64,000 nt of DNA from Tragulus kanchil (GCA_022376925.1 JAIOJX010000032.1:116475979-116539978), one strand, 5' to 3'. Positions 23,550 through 36,650 are shown, counted from the stretch's first letter. Translations and numbers: made by a program. Notes: a model not told the origin generated them from the letters alone.

Positions 23550-25692
23550 TTTGAGGTGGGTTTTCTCTGGGAGGATGGGCAGTGTGGCCTACGGGGCATC
23601 CCTCTGCACCCGCCTGCACTCTGGTTTCTGTCTGGGAACTCTCCAGAGCAGCATGTCTGGGAACACTTCCAGCTGTGCTGCCAGACTCAGACGCAGGTGA
23701 CGGCCTTTCGTCTGTACCATAGGGAAACCAAGAAGAAATTAAATGTCATTTGCCCCCTGCACAGCAGGTCGCTGCCAGACACTGCTGATCAGAACCGTGC
23801 GGAGTGCACCCGAGGGAAGGCTCGTGCCTGAAGCCATGCCCTCTGAGCTGCGGAAACTCCCAGGCAATGGCCTGGCTTATGCCCAGGGCTTCTTCTGCCA
23901 GGCTGGGTTCATCTTGGCCTGGGGCCCAGCCTTGCACTGCATGGCAGCTGCGCCCATGCCAGCCAGAGGTGCATGTGTCCCCGTGGGAGGGAGCAGAGGG
24001 ACAGGACACTCAGGAGCCAGGGAGAAGGTCTGCCCCTCCTCAGAGAGGTGCGCGGTAGTGTGGGAAGACCAGGACCTTTAGCAGTGAAAAGAGACCTGGG
24101 TTTGAGTCCAAGCACTACTGCCTGCTAGTTGTAGGATCTCGGGAAAGTCACATTACCTCCCTCCACCTCCACTCATCTGTAAAGTGGGGAGTGTAATTAA
24201 AGTGCTGTTTCCTGACGTCTGTAGGGGAAATACCTCCCTGTTGGGACTAGTGCCCCAGTTTCCTCACCCCACCTTCCCTAAATGTGGAGAGATCTAGGAG
24301 CCCTTGCTCCTGGGCTCGAGTGAAGTGAGTTGGCTGAAGTGGCTGGGAAGTGGGGCAGAGAGTGAAGCTGGCTGGCTGGTACTCTCTCCCCACACAAGGC
24401 TTTTCCCCTTGGCCTCCTTAGTCCTCAGCCATGCATCCTACGGCCTTTATGAGATGAGTATGGGTGGTGAGGGTCACCTTCCTGTTGGGGGGCTCACTTG
24501 GCTCTCTCCCGCCTCACACCTGCACTCTCCTTCCTGTTGCGGAGGACCTCAGGGCTCGTCCCAACCCCTCCCTTGCCTTGAGTCCTAGTGGCGGCTCTGT
24601 GGTGGTGCTTGTTCACAGGGCTTTGAGGTGGGTTTTCTCTGGGAGGATGGGCAGTGTGGCCTACGGGGCATCCCTCTGCACCCGCCTGCACTCTGGTTTC
24701 TGTCTGGGAACTCTCCAGAGCAGCATGTCTGGGAACACTTCCAGCTGTGCTGCCAGACTCAGACGCAGGTGACGGCCTTTCGTCTGTACCATAGGGAAAC
24801 CAAGAAGAAATTAAATGTCATTTGCCCCCTGCACAGCAGGTCGCTGCCAGACACTGCTGATCAGAACCGTGCGGAGTGCACCCGAGGGAAGGCTCGTGCC
24901 TGAAGCCATGCCCTCTGAGCTGCGGAAACTCCCAGGCAATGGCCTGGCTTATGCCCAGGGCTTCTTCTGCCAGGCTGGGTTCATCTTGGCCTGGGGCCCA
25001 GCCTTGCACTGCATGGCAGCTGCGCCCATGCCAGCCAGAGGTGCATGTGTCCCCGTGGGAGGGAGCAGAGGGACAGGACACTCAGGAGCCAGGGAGAAGG
25101 TCTGCCCCTCCTCAGAGAGGTGCGGTAGTGTGGGAAGACCAGGACCTTTAGCAGTGAAAAGAGACCTGGGTTTGAGTCCAAGCACTACTGCCTGCTAGTT
25201 GTAGGATCTCGGGAAAGTCACATTACCTCCCTCCACCTCCACTCATCTGTAAAGTGGGGAGTGTAATTAAAGTGCTGTTTCCTGACGTCTGTAGGGGAAA
25301 TACCTCCCTGTTGGGACTAGTGCCCCAGTTTCCTCACCCCACCTTCCCTAAATGTGGAGAGATCTAGGAGCCCTTGCTCCTGGGCTCGAGTGAAGTGAGT
25401 TGGCTGAAGTGGCTGGGAAGTGGGGCAGAGAGTGAAGCTGGCTGGCTGGTACTCTCTCCCCACACAAGGCTTTTCCCCTTGGCCTCCTTAGTCCTCAGCC
25501 ATGCATCCTACGGCCTTTATGAGATGAGTATGGGTGGTGAGGGTCACCTTCCTGTTGGGGGGCTCACTTGGCTCTCTCCAGCCTCACACCTGCACTCTCC
25601 TTCCTGTTGCGGAGGACCTCAGGGCTCGTCCCAACCCCTCCCTTGCCTTGAGTCCTAGTGGCGGCTCTGTGGTGGTGCTTGTTCACAGGGCT
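23550..25692. repeat. Direct tandem duplication 4 (unit ~1072 bp)
   Basis: Sequence from 23550 recurs from 24622, with the offset dropping to 1070 near 25122 where copy 2 lacks two bases. The junction is sharp and shares the bases CTTTG with both partners. The end of copy 2 overlaps the beginning of duplication 5. Confidence 0.95.
24078..24215 (+). mobile_element. MIR
   Basis: GAGACCTGGGTTTGAGTCCA, then GGGAAAGTCACATTACCTCC and CATCTGTAAAGTGGGGAGTG. Copied at about 25148-25285 by duplication 4. Confidence 0.75.
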
Positions 25693-27859
25693 TTGGGAAG
25701 AGATGTTTTAATACTGCGAGAGTTCTCCCTAGAAAACTCCCCACCCCCATGCCCATCTGAGGCATGGCTGCTGGTGGTGAAATTCATTAGTGTTCCCTGA
25801 CAGGCAGTGGCGACAGAGGCGTGCGCTGTCTGCTTCCCGCTCCCTCGCTCTCGTGCTCCTGCTTCACGCACACTGATATTTAAAGCTGATGGGCTGCTTA
25901 TAGACTTCTTGTACCATGACAAGTTTGGGGAGGGGGAGGGGGAGGAAGAGCCAGACAAGGAGCCAGCTGTCATGCTGGTATTTCAAACAGTACTCTCTCC
26001 TGACCCTTTGCAGGCTCCCGCAAGTGTATCATCTTTCTGAAGCCTGTGGTTGGAATTGTAACCTGCTGCCGTCCCAGAGGACAGGGACAAGTGTGGGGGC
26101 CACGCAGGCCGAGAAGTCGGCAGTGCGTCCTCCCAGGGCTGTGGGTAGGCAGAGGAGAGTGGAGGGACGAGGAGAGAGGGTGTGTGTGTGTGTGTGTTAG
26201 AGCAGAGGAGACTGAAGCTGAGTCTTGGTAGGTGCTCCCCAGCGTTGCCCTTCCATCCCCGGGAATGAGCTGGCCCTTTCACAGTAGTTGCTCCTGCAGC
26301 GATCACTAGAGTTCATGCTCTGGTTATCATCTTGGTGGTTCTGAAAACTCCCCTAGTTGTGGAATCATGTTTGCTTGGCTTCTGCCCCCTGAGGGTCCTG
26401 GATCTCAGTGATACCTGTAAATACACGGTGTCAGTTGAGGTAGAAAGTTCTCCTCCGACTTTGTGTCTAGGCTGGGGCCTTGGCTTTTGTTGCCTCCTAC
26501 TTGTATACTGATTTTTTGAATTTGGAGGGTGAATACCAGGGTGCCTTCTCCATCCAGAACTCCTCCCCTAACCCCCAAGTTTCTTGGAATTCATTCTGGC
26601 AGCTGTTGAGTGGTTTGGGACTTCCCGGCTTGTCATCCCCAGAAAACATCTCCAGGAGCCTTTCCTGACCACTGTCTCAATGCTGACGGCTTGGAAGCCT
26701 CTCAAAGGCACTTGCAGATTTGGGCTCCTTCCTGTTGCGGAGGACCTCAGGGCTCGTCCCAACCCCTCCCTTGCCTTGAGTCCTAGTGGCGGCTCTGTGG
26801 TGGTGCTTGTTCACAGGGCTTTGGGAAGAGATGTTTTAATACTGCGAGAGTTCTCCCTAGAAAACTCCCCACCCCCATGCCCATCTGAGGCATGGCTGCT
26901 GGTGGTGAAATTCATTAGTGTTCCCTGACAGGCAGTGGCGACAGAGGCGTGCGCTGTCTGCTTCCCGCTCCCTCGCTCTCGTGCTCCTGCTTCACGCACA
27001 CTGATATTTAAAGCTGATGGGCTGCTTATAGACTTCTTGTACCATGACAAGTTTGGGGAGGGGGAGGGGGAGGAAGAGCCAGACAAGGAGCCAGCTGTCA
27101 TGCTGGTATTTCAAACAGTACTCTCTCCTGACCCTTTGCAGGCTCCCGCAAGTGTATCATCTTTCTGAAGCCTGTGGTTGGAATTGTAACCTGCTGCCGT
27201 CCCAGAGGACAGGGACAAGTGTGGGGGCCACGCAGGCCGAGAAGTCGGCAGTGCGTCCTCCCAGGGCTGTGGGTAGGCAGAGGAGAGTGGAGGGACGAGG
27301 AGAGAGGGTGTGTGTGTGTGTGTGTGTTAGAGCAGAGGAGACTGAAGCTGAGTCTTGGTAGGTGCTCCCCAGCGTTGCCCTTCCATCCCCGGGAATGAGC
27401 TGGCCCTTTCACAGTAGTTGCTCCTGCAGCGATCACTAGAGTTCATGCTCTGGTTATCATCTTGGTGGTTCTGAAAACTCCCCTAGTTGTGGAATCATGT
27501 TTGCTTGGCTTCTGCCCCCTGAGGGTCCTGGATCTCAGTGATACCTGTAAATACACGGTGTCAGTTGAGGTAGAAAGTTCTCCTCCGACTTTGTGTCTAG
27601 GCTGGGGCCTTGGCTTTTGTTGCCTCCTACTTGTATACTGATTTTTTGAATTTGGAGGGTGAATACCAGGGTGCCTTCTCCATCCAGAACTCCTCCCCTA
27701 ACCCCCAAGTTTCTTGGAATTCATTCTGGCAGCTGTTGAGTGGTTTGGGACTTCCCGGCTTGTCATCCCCAGAAAACATCTCCAGGAGCCTTTCCTGACC
27801 ACTGTCTCAATGCTGACGGCTTGGAAGCCTCTCCAAAGGCACTTGCAGATTTGGGCTCA
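25599..27859. repeat. Direct tandem duplication 5 (unit ~1128 bp)
   Basis: Sequence from 25599 recurs from 26727, with an offset of 1128 that rises slightly. The (TG) tract near 26181 has 8 units and its copy near 27309 has 9. The junction shares CTC. The segment 26545-26728 also reappears a third time because of duplication 6. Confidence 0.95.
26181..26197. repeat. (TG)8 microsatellite
   Basis: Eight TG units after GGG. The copy near 27309-27327 has nine, the only clear length difference at a microsatellite between duplicate copies. Confidence 0.85.
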
Positions 27860-27889
27860 GCTGACCTCCTTACAGCCAGGATTCCTTCT

Positions 27890-28005
27890 ATAAGTGCTTA
27901 TTTATGGAATGTTTCCCTTGGCCGGCTCCTTTAACCTTCACAGAGCAGGGCATGGAGGTGATGTAATTTGCCCAAGGACACATGGTCACTTGACCAAGTT
28001 TTCTC
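27890..28005 (-). mobile_element. MIR-like relic
   Basis: TAAGTGCTTATTTATGGAA near the start and GTAATTTGCCCAAGGACACA near the end correspond to a reverse MIR. Copied at about 29023-29138. Confidence 0.5.
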
Positions 28006-28264
28006 CTAGAGCAGCAGAGCCACATGTCTGGTCCTTCCCCCCGCCCCATCGGGGCCCTTCTAGCTCCGGGGTCTGCAGTGGGGACGCAACTGGGGTGCAG
28101 ACCTGATTCCTCCACTCCCTGCTTTTTTAACTGTCAGTGCTGTTAGCGTTCCCGTTGGCCTCCTCAGTTTCAGCACAGCTGTGTCTGTGGGACAGAGGGG
28201 TTACTGGCCGTCTCCCAGTGGAGGGTGGAACCAGAATGTCTTCTCTCTAGACTGAAGGGTATCC

Positions 28265-28572
28265 TTTTTCTTTTCTAAATTAATTATTTTAGTTTCGGCT
28301 GGGCTTTTCTTTAGTTGGGGCATGCAGGGCTCCTCTCTGGTGTGGTGTTCAGGCATCTTACTGCAGTGGTTTCTCTTGCTGCAAAGCATGGACTGCAGGG
28401 TGTACAGGCTTCAGTAGTTGTAGCTCCTGAGCTCTAGAGCACAGGCTCTATAGTTGCGGCTCACGGACTTAATTGTTCCGCAGCAGATAGGATCTTCCCG
28501 GACCAGGGATCAAACTCATGTCTCCTGGATAGGTAGGCGGATTCTTTACTGCTGAGCCTCCGGGGAAGCCCC
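28265..28572 (-). mobile_element. CHR-type SINE, reverse orientation
   Basis: T-rich start followed by GCAGTGGTTTCTCTTGCTGC, GATCTTCCCGGACCAGGGAT and a final GGGGAAGCCCC, the reverse of a CHR element. Repeated at 29398-29705 inside duplication 6. Confidence 0.88.
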
Positions 28573-29397
28573 GTAGTGTGTTCTTGAACTGTCCAGGAAC
28601 GTCTTTGATATGCTCACGTCCTAAACCCTCACTGCTCGCCTCCTTCCCCACGTGCACACCTTCTCCTGTAGGCTTCTAGCAGGGGTGGCTGGCACAGGGC
28701 AGTGCCTTTCCTCCTGTCCTTGCCTGGCAGAAAGCACTGAGTGCTTGGCCCATGGGCATGCCTGGGCTGTGCCTTCTACCCGGTATGTCTCACAGGTGAG
28801 ATGGAGATCCTTCTCCATCCAGAACTCCTCCCCTAACCCCCAAGTTTCTTGGAATTCATTCTGGCAGCTGTTGAGTGGTTTGGGACTTCCGGCTTGTCAT
28901 CCCCAGAAAACATCTCCAGGAGCCTTTCCTGACCACTGTCTCAATGCTGACGGCTTGGAAGCCTCTCAAAGGCACTTGCAGATTTGGGCTCAGCTGACCT
29001 CCTTACAGCCAGGATTCCTTCTATAAGTGCTTATTTATGGAATGTTTCCCTTGGCCGGCTCCTTTAACCTTCACAGAGCAGGGCATGGAGGTGATGTAAT
29101 TTGCCCAAGGACACATGGTCACTTGACCAAGTTTTCTCCTAGAGCAGCAGAGCCACATGTCTGGTCCTTCCCCCCGCCCCATCGGGGCCCTTCTAGCTCC
29201 GGGGTCTGCAGTGGGGACGCAACTGGGGTGCAGACCTGATTCCTCCACTCCCTGCTTTTTTAACTGTCAGTGCTGTTAGCGTTCCCGTTGGCCTCCTCAG
29301 TTTCAGCACAGCTGTGTCTGTGGGACAGAGGGGTTACTGGCCGTCTCCCAGTGGAGGGTGGAACCAGAATGTCTTCTCTCTAGACTGAAGGGTATCC

Positions 29398-29705
29398 TTT
29401 TTCTTTTCTAAATTAATTATTTTAGTTTCGGCTGGGCTTTTCTTTAGTTGGGGCATGCAGGGCTCCTCTCTGGTGTGGTGTTCAGGCATCTTACTGCAGT
29501 GGTTTCTCTTGCTGCAAAGCATGGACTGCAGGGTGTACAGGCTTCAGTAGTTGTAGCTCCTGAGCTCTAGAGCACAGGCTCTATAGTTGCGGCTCACGGA
29601 CTTAATTGTTCCGCAGCAGATAGGATCTTCCCGGACCAGGGATCAAACTCATGTCTCCTGGATAGGTAGGCGGATTCTTTACTGCTGAGCCTCCAGGGAA
29701 GCCCC
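29398..29705 (-). mobile_element. CHR-type SINE, reverse orientation (duplicate copy)
   Basis: Second copy of the element at 28265-28572, produced by duplication 6. Differences are a few substitutions near the contig-end side. Confidence 0.88.
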
Positions 29706-31005
29706 GAAGTGTGTTCTTGAACTGTCCAGGATCGTCTTTGATATGCTCACGTCCTAAACCCTCACTGCTCGCCTCCTTCCCCCACGTGCCACACCTTCTC
29801 CTGTAGGCTTCTAGCAGGGGTGGCTGGCACAGGGCAGTGCCTTTCCCTCCCTGTCCTTGCCTGGCAGAAAGCACTGAGTGCTTGGCCCATGGGCATGCCT
29901 GGGCTGTGCCTTCTACCCCGGTATGTCTCACAGGTGAGATGGAGATTGACCGGCTTTGATAAGTATGAGGCTCGAGCATTAATTTTTTATACATCAGCCG
30001 CGGCCAAGTGAGGAAATTCAATTATGAGTCTCCTTTCTCTCCCCACCTCCTCTCCCCAGTAGGGTGGTCTTGAGCAGAGACTACGGAACCTGTTGAAATG
30101 AGAAACCCCTAATTCCTGGTTTGACCCTCTCACTAATTTGGGTTAAATCGCTACGCGATTGCAGTGGTGACACATTGTGCCTGCCTCTGTTTGTCTAAGA
30201 GGATGAGGTGGGGGCGGAAGGACCAATTTGTGCAGAGATAAAAGGTGTCACAGGAGATAAGTAACATCCCAGCCCTGTGCCTGCTTTCATTGTAGCTCGG
30301 TTGGCTCTGTGTAGAAGCCCAGCCTTCCCAGCTTTCTTCCTTCCCTCCCCTTGCTCATATTTTACCTCGATGCCACAGCGTAATGATGCCCTGCGTAGTG
30401 GGGGAGGAGATAGGCACCTCTGGCTGACAGCCCTTCCTGATAACCAAATTCCAGCCCATCCATCACCAGCTACTCTCCTCAACTTGAGGAAAAGTGATCG
30501 TGAAAGGCGGGCCGTTTATCACCCGGGGTCTGTTTATTTCCTCTGGGTGGGGGAACAAAAGCAGGAGAGACAAAGAGCTATGTCCATAGCTAAGTGCTGC
30601 TTCAGCTGGGGTAGCCTGCCCGAGCTGGGTGAAGGGACATGTTGTGCTGACTGGGGTGCTCTGGCCTAGGGGGACCCAGGGAAAGGGGACCTTTCCTGAG
30701 GCTCATCCCCGGCGGGACTTGGAGACAAGCCTAGAAGATGCGGTGGTTCTGAGGTGCAGAACAGCCAGTGACAACATTCTGCAGGAAAGTTTGCATCAGA
30801 ATGAGCAAGTGTGGACCCCTCATGGAGACAAGCCCCCCCTCATAGATGACCCCTTGGCAGAAGCTCCCCTCTGACCAGTCAGTGGGCCTGCCACTTCCAC
30901 CTTCCCCAGACTGGCCTTCCATGCCTCTGTACTCCGAGATGACTTTAAAGAAGACTGGACCTTTCTCCCAGCTCTTTGCCTTGGCACCTCAGCACTCCTT
31001 GTTTT

Positions 31006-33260
31006 CTGCATTTCAGGTGGGACAAAATAGTTTGCCTTTGCAGGTGAGCCATATGTGTTGCTGGATACCAGAAATGACAACCTATTTCACTCTGGAGATC
31101 TGGGTCCCACAGCCTTTCTAGAGAAGCAGAGAGGGGTCAAGTATGGACCTTCAATTCAGCTGACTTCCTCCTCTTAAAGTCTTGAGAGTGACCCACACGT
31201 CCCTAGGACTGCAGAGAGAGAAGCCCAGAAGGAAGAGTGTTCGAGGAGACCTGGGCCAGCGCTGGTCCTGGCTCTTGGTGTCTGCCAGTCAGTTTGTCAG
31301 ACCTCCATGGATGCTGCTGGCCGCCTTGACTGAAGCCCAGCAACTCTAGAAGTGCCCCCCAGCTCTGTGTCACCCAATCTTCAAAGCTGAGCTCTTGCTA
31401 ACAATGGCTTCATCCTGCCCTTACCCATTAGTGAGGGTGGCGTTCCCTTAATGAGCCAGTCCTCTGCCTTGGCTGGCGCCGAGCTGGTCACACCTGTTTG
31501 CCATCAGAGCTGTCTGGACCCAGCCGGAGTACAGGGCTGCAGGTGGTGGGGCTGCTTTCACTCTTCGCTGCATGGTTATTGAGGGGGCTGTTTCTTATAC
31601 CCCTGTTCCTGCCATACTCTTCTTTCTAAGTAGAAGAGGACTTTATTTTTGTTACTTAACCAGGGTAATAAGGGAACATGAGGAGTACCTCATCTCTGCT
31701 GGATGGAGCAGCAGGGAGCCAGTCAGGCCTCCAGAGGGGAGGGATTCACAGTCTGTTCTGATGACCCTGGGGGCCAGTGTGATAAGAGAAGGACCACATG
31801 GTAAATGCCCAAAGGCAGAACCCCTCTCTGGTCCTAGGCCCCACAGTATTTGGAAAGCAATTGTATCCCTTGGTTTAAAGCCTATAGGCAGGACTGGGGT
31901 AGGGGGCTTCCTTAAAGAGGGCCTCTTGCATTCATGAAGCTGAAGGAAGTTTTGATTTGGTTGAAAAGAAAAAAAAGTCCCATTCCTTTATGGCCTGGAC
32001 ATAATTGGCTCTTTTCTATTGGCCATCAGTGATGTCATTCCCCTGTTATGGCCTGGACAAAAAGCTTGGCCAGATGATATTCGGGCAGTCGAGGAGCTCT
32101 GTCCTGCATTTCAGGTGGGACAAAATAGTTTGCCTTTGCAGGTGAGCCATATGTGTTGCTGGATACCAGAAATGACAACCTATTTCACTCTGGAGATCTG
32201 GGTCCCACAGCCTTTCTAGAGAAGCAGAGAGGGTCAAGTATGGACCTTCAATTCAGCTGACTTCCTCCTCTTAAAGTCTTGAGAGTGACCCACACGTCCC
32301 TAGGACTGCAGAGAGAGAAGCCCAGAAGGAAGAGTGTTCGAGGAGACCTGGGCCAGCGCTGGTCCTGGCTCTTGGTGTCTGCCAGTCAGTTTGTCAGACC
32401 TCCATGGATGCTGCTGGCCGCCTTGACTGAAGCCCAGCAACTCTAGAAGTGCCCCCCAGCTCTGTGTCACCCAATCTTCAAAGCTGAGCTCTTGCTAACA
32501 ATGGCTTCATCCTGCCCTTACCCATTAGTGAGGGTGGCGTTCCCTTAATGAGCCAGTCCTCTGCCTTGGCTGGCGCCGAGCTGGTCACACCTGTTTGCCA
32601 TCAGAGCTGTCTGGACCCAGCCGGAGTACAGGGCTGCAGGTGGTGGGGCTGCTTTCACTCTTCGCTGCATGGTTATTGAGGGGGCTGTTTCTTATACCCC
32701 TGTTCCTGCCATACTCTTCTTTCTAAGTAGAAGAGGACTTTATTTTTGTTACTTAACCAGGGTAATAAGGGAACATGAGGAGTACCTCATCTCTGCTGGA
32801 TGGAGCAGCAGGGAGCCAGTCAGGCCTCCAGAGGGGAGGGATTCACAGTCTGTTCTGATGACCCTGGGGGCCAGTGTGATAAGAGAAGGACCACATGGTA
32901 AATGCCCAAAGGCAGAACCCCTCTCTGGTCCTAGGCCCCACAGTATTTGGAAAGCAATTGTATCCCTTGGTTTAAAGCCTATAGGCAGGACTGGGGTAGG
33001 GGGCTTCCTTAAAGAGGGCCTCTTGCATTCATGAAGCTGAAGGAAGTTTTGATTTGGTTGAAAAGAAAAAAAAGTCCCATTCCTTTTTATGGCCTGGACA
33101 TAATTGGCTCTTTTCTATTGGCCATCAGTGATGTCATTCCGACCCTCATAAAGAAGGGGAAATCACACCTGTGGACTTGGTGCATAAAATTTCATTGGGC
33201 AGCAGTAATAAGCTTGGCCAGATGATATTCGGGCAGTCGAGGAGCTCTGTGCCCAGTGAT
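31006..33260. repeat. Direct tandem duplication 7 (unit ~1098 bp)
   Basis: Sequence from 31006 recurs from 32104. At the end of copy 1 (about 32039-32070) roughly 75 bases present in copy 2 (33140-33212) are replaced by a short re-copy of TTATGGCCTGGACA, which occurs just upstream at about 31989. The match then resumes for about 40 bases before the junction. Confidence 0.95.
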
Positions 33261-35265
33261 CCCAGCTGCGTGGAGACCTGGGCACCATAAACCTGCCTGC
33301 ACGTTCATGCCCGCAGGCTAGTCCAGAGCCCACTGCCAGTGGCCCTTTTCCTGGGCTCCGTGTCTGGTAGGCACTTGCACCATTCAGGCCCTTTGTGCCG
33401 GTGACATCTTTGCCTTTTTCTCCAAATGAGTGGAACCACATACCCATGGGTACCCACCATACGCACTTATGCCATGAAGAATCTTGGACCCAGCAGTGAC
33501 CTTGAGCACCGACCGCCGTGCTGCTGGCCCCTCTGAAGCCGCAAACCTTGCCTTCCCAGGGACTGCAAAGACTGTATCTACATGACTGATGGCTTGTAGA
33601 GTCAGAAGACTTAGATCCCATTTCTGGTTTGGCCCTTGGCTTCTTGTCCTATCAAGCAAATCCTGTTTCTTCTCTGGGCATCAGTTTCCTCTTTTATGAA
33701 GGGATGACGGTTGCTCTCACCTACCATTCCTTGTGGGGTGTCTCTTGGTCCTCTTTAAGCTGGGCTAGGATTCTGTCGTAGAAAATGGGTCGCTGTCTTC
33801 CCACGAGGCACTTGGGAGTTCATGTGTCTCCTGTGAAGATGGGCCCAGGTCCTGCTACTTCTTGCGGCTTGTGTGTCTTGAAGTCACAGAGCTAGATCCT
33901 CCTGTCAGCTGGAGGACTTGAATACCTGTGAGTCCCCTGTGTACCTAACAAGTGACTGGAGCCCTGAGTGAAGGCTGACAGTACCTCCACCCTCTGCTTC
34001 AGTCAGCCAAGTGACTGGAGCCCTGAAGTGTCTTATAAGGTCTGTCCTCAGTGCAGCCCCTGTGGTATAGGTCCTAGGCCCCACAGGATTTGGAAAGCAA
34101 TTGTATCCCTTGGTTTAAAGCCTATAGGCAGGACTGGGGTAGGGGGCTTCCTTAAAGAGGGCCTCTTGCATTCATGAAGCTGAAGGAAGTTTTGATTTGG
34201 TTGAAAAGAAAAAAAAGTCCCATTCCTTTTTATGGCCTGGACATAATTGGCTCTTTTCTATTGGCCATCAGTGATGTCATTCCGACCCTCATAAAGAAGG
34301 GGAAATCACACCTGTGGACTTGGTGCATAAAATTTCATTGGGCAGCAGTAATAAGCTTGGCCAGATGATATTCGGGCAGTCGAGGAGCTCTGTGCCCAGT
34401 GATCCCAGCTGCGTGGAGACCTGGGCACCATAAACCTGCCTGCACGTTCATGCCCGCAGGCTAGTCCAGAGCCCACTGCCAGTGGCCCTTTTCCTGGGCT
34501 CCGTGTCTGGTAGGCACTTGCACCATTCAGGCCCTTTGTGCGGTGACATCTTTGCCTTTTTCTCCAAATGAGTGGAACCACATACCCATGGGTACCCACC
34601 ATACGCACTTATGCCATGAAGAATCTTGGACCCAGCAGTGACCTTGAGCACCGACCGCCGTGCTGCTGGCCCCTCTGAAGCCGCAAACCTTGCCTTCCCA
34701 GGGACTGCAAAGACTGTATCTACATGACTGATGGCTTGTAGAGTCAGAAGACTTAGATCCCATTTCTGGTTTGGCCCTTGGCTTCTTGTCCTATCAAGCA
34801 AATCCTGTTTCTTCTCTGGGCATCAGTTTCCTCTTTTATGAAGGGATGACGGTTGCTCTCACCTACCATTCCTTGTGGGGTGTCTCTTGGTCCTCTTTAA
34901 GCTGGGCTAGGATTCTGTCGTAGAAAATGGGTCGCTGTCTTCCCACGAGGCACTTGGGAGTTCATGTGTCTCCTGTGAAGATGGGCCCAGGTCCTGCTAC
35001 TTCTTGCGGCTTGTGTGTCTTGAAGTCACAGAGCTAGATCCTCCTGTCAGCTGGAGGACTTGAATACCTGTGAGTCTGCAGACAGCATGTGTACCTAACA
35101 AGTGACTGGAGCCCTGAGTGAAGGCTGACAGTACCTCCACCCTCTGCTTCAGTCAGCCAGGGGGCCCAGGTAGCACTCTGGATGCTGAGCTATATCTGAA
35201 AGTGAATCTCCAGTCTTATAATCTGTCTAGTCTGTCCTCAGTGCAGCCCCTGTGGTATAGGTCTT
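32927..35265. repeat. Direct tandem duplication 8 (unit ~1143 bp)
   Basis: Sequence from 32927 recurs from 34070. The start region also occurs a third time at about 31829 through duplication 7. The end of copy 1 (about 34008-34069) lacks part of 35158-35230 and instead holds a second copy of a stretch found just upstream at about 33950. Confidence 0.95.
33590..33720 (+). mobile_element. MIR-like relic
   Basis: GACTTAGATCCCATTTCTGG and GGGCATCAGTTTCCTCTTTT followed by TGAAGGGATGACGG resemble MIR. Copied at about 34732-34862. Confidence 0.55.
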
Positions 35266-36650
35266 CCTCCAAGAGAAATGGGCAGGATCCTATGAGACAC
35301 TTCCTGCCTGGGTAAAGGACTCTTCCTGCCTGACCGCCTTGAGCCGACATCTGCCTTTGAAATCCTGCTGAAGAGGGAGCCCTGCCTCTCCCAGGGCCAG
35401 CCACAGCCAAAAGCAGTCCTGGCCTGGGTCAGCTGGAAGACTCAGAGGGTGCTGGGAGAATGGAATGGGCGACCCCCGACCCTTGCCTTTGACTGGCCAG
35501 TCCCCTGACCTGCCTTTGCAGATTCTGCTGCTTTGGTGGTCCCCTTCACTCACAGGCCTTAACATGACATTTCAAGAGTAGTTGACCTGAGCAAGCATTT
35601 TAACAAATACCAACAATTAGGAACATGAAAGAAATATGGAAGGGAATAAGAAAATTATCCAAACATTACAGTTCTGCATCTTAGGTAACCACATTCTGGC
35701 TCCTAAAGCTACCTTTAGTCTTTCAAAATCTTGCCTCATTTCCTTCTAATCTTGGTCCTTGGTTCCCATATGGGGATACTGTACCTGGATACCCCCTCGT
35801 CCTCGTGGCCTTAGCCAGATTGTTCCTCCCAGGAAACTGACTGCTTATAGTTACTGTCACTTGGGAGTGGAGAGGAACCTTCCCCTTGGTAAGGTATCTT
35901 AGAAAATTAAATTCTTACTCTACTGCCTTAAGCGTGGGCATCAACTTCCCAGTATGTCTGTCAAATAATTGAAGAGTAATGGAGGGAGGGCTGACTGCCC
36001 TTTCTAGGGTAGAAACAATCATTTCAGCTAGATTCTTGTTGCTAGACCTAAAATAGGAGTTTGTACTTGTGATCTCCACTTTCTTATCTCTTCTCACTCT
36101 CCAACACGTCACCAGTTGCCTTCTGTCCCTAGCCGCCCACTGATGCCAAATTGATTGGACTTTTCTCAACTCTCTTTTTGAACCATGCTATGGCATTTGA
36201 CACTAATGACCTGCTTTTTAGGTTCAAAAATCAGTTATAAATATTCCAGAAAGTGTAAAGATTGCTTTCATCATCATTAGGTCAACCACAGGTGATCTGA
36301 AGTGGGGTCCAAAGTGCATGTGTGACCTTGGCGATCTGATACTAGGAGCCTTGCCCTATGGGCATAGAGGTGGGTTGGACAAGTCCCGACTCATGGTAAC
36401 TTATCTCCTGGAGAGCCCTCAAAGGAGTTGAGGCTGTCTATGTGTCCTGGAGAAGGGACCTTGAGGGAAGCTCCCTAGGCTTTTGCATCCTAGAAGGGTT
36501 CTGCCTGGAAGAGATGAAAGTCTTATTCTTGTGGTTTCAAAGATATTCCTCAGACTTGTGGGTGGAAGTTAAAAAAGACAGATGATAAAGTTTAGCATAA
36601 AGGAACATCCTTCCTTAATATTTGAAGAAATCCACAATTAGAACCGACTG

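Larger units (their letters stand above)
27674..29946. repeat. Direct tandem duplication 6 (unit ~1135 bp)
   Basis: Sequence from 27674 recurs from 28809; the offset shrinks to 1133 after two single-base losses within the first 170 bases of copy 2. Near the end of copy 1 (28640-28800) several single bases are missing relative to copy 2 (29770-29940), mostly in C-runs. Confidence 0.95.

Noticed and set aside
23007..23831. Longest open frame in the window (274 codons, + strand)
   Set aside because: No recognisable domain, mixed GC-rich intron composition, no splice-site or promoter context. Its 3' third repeats only because of duplication 4.
2843..35265. A new tandem-repeat or mobile-element system with a 1.1-kb unit
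   Set aside because: The units at different sites share no sequence, have no common termini, no inverted repeats, no encoded enzyme and no target-site duplication. Only length is shared, which points to assembly overlap.
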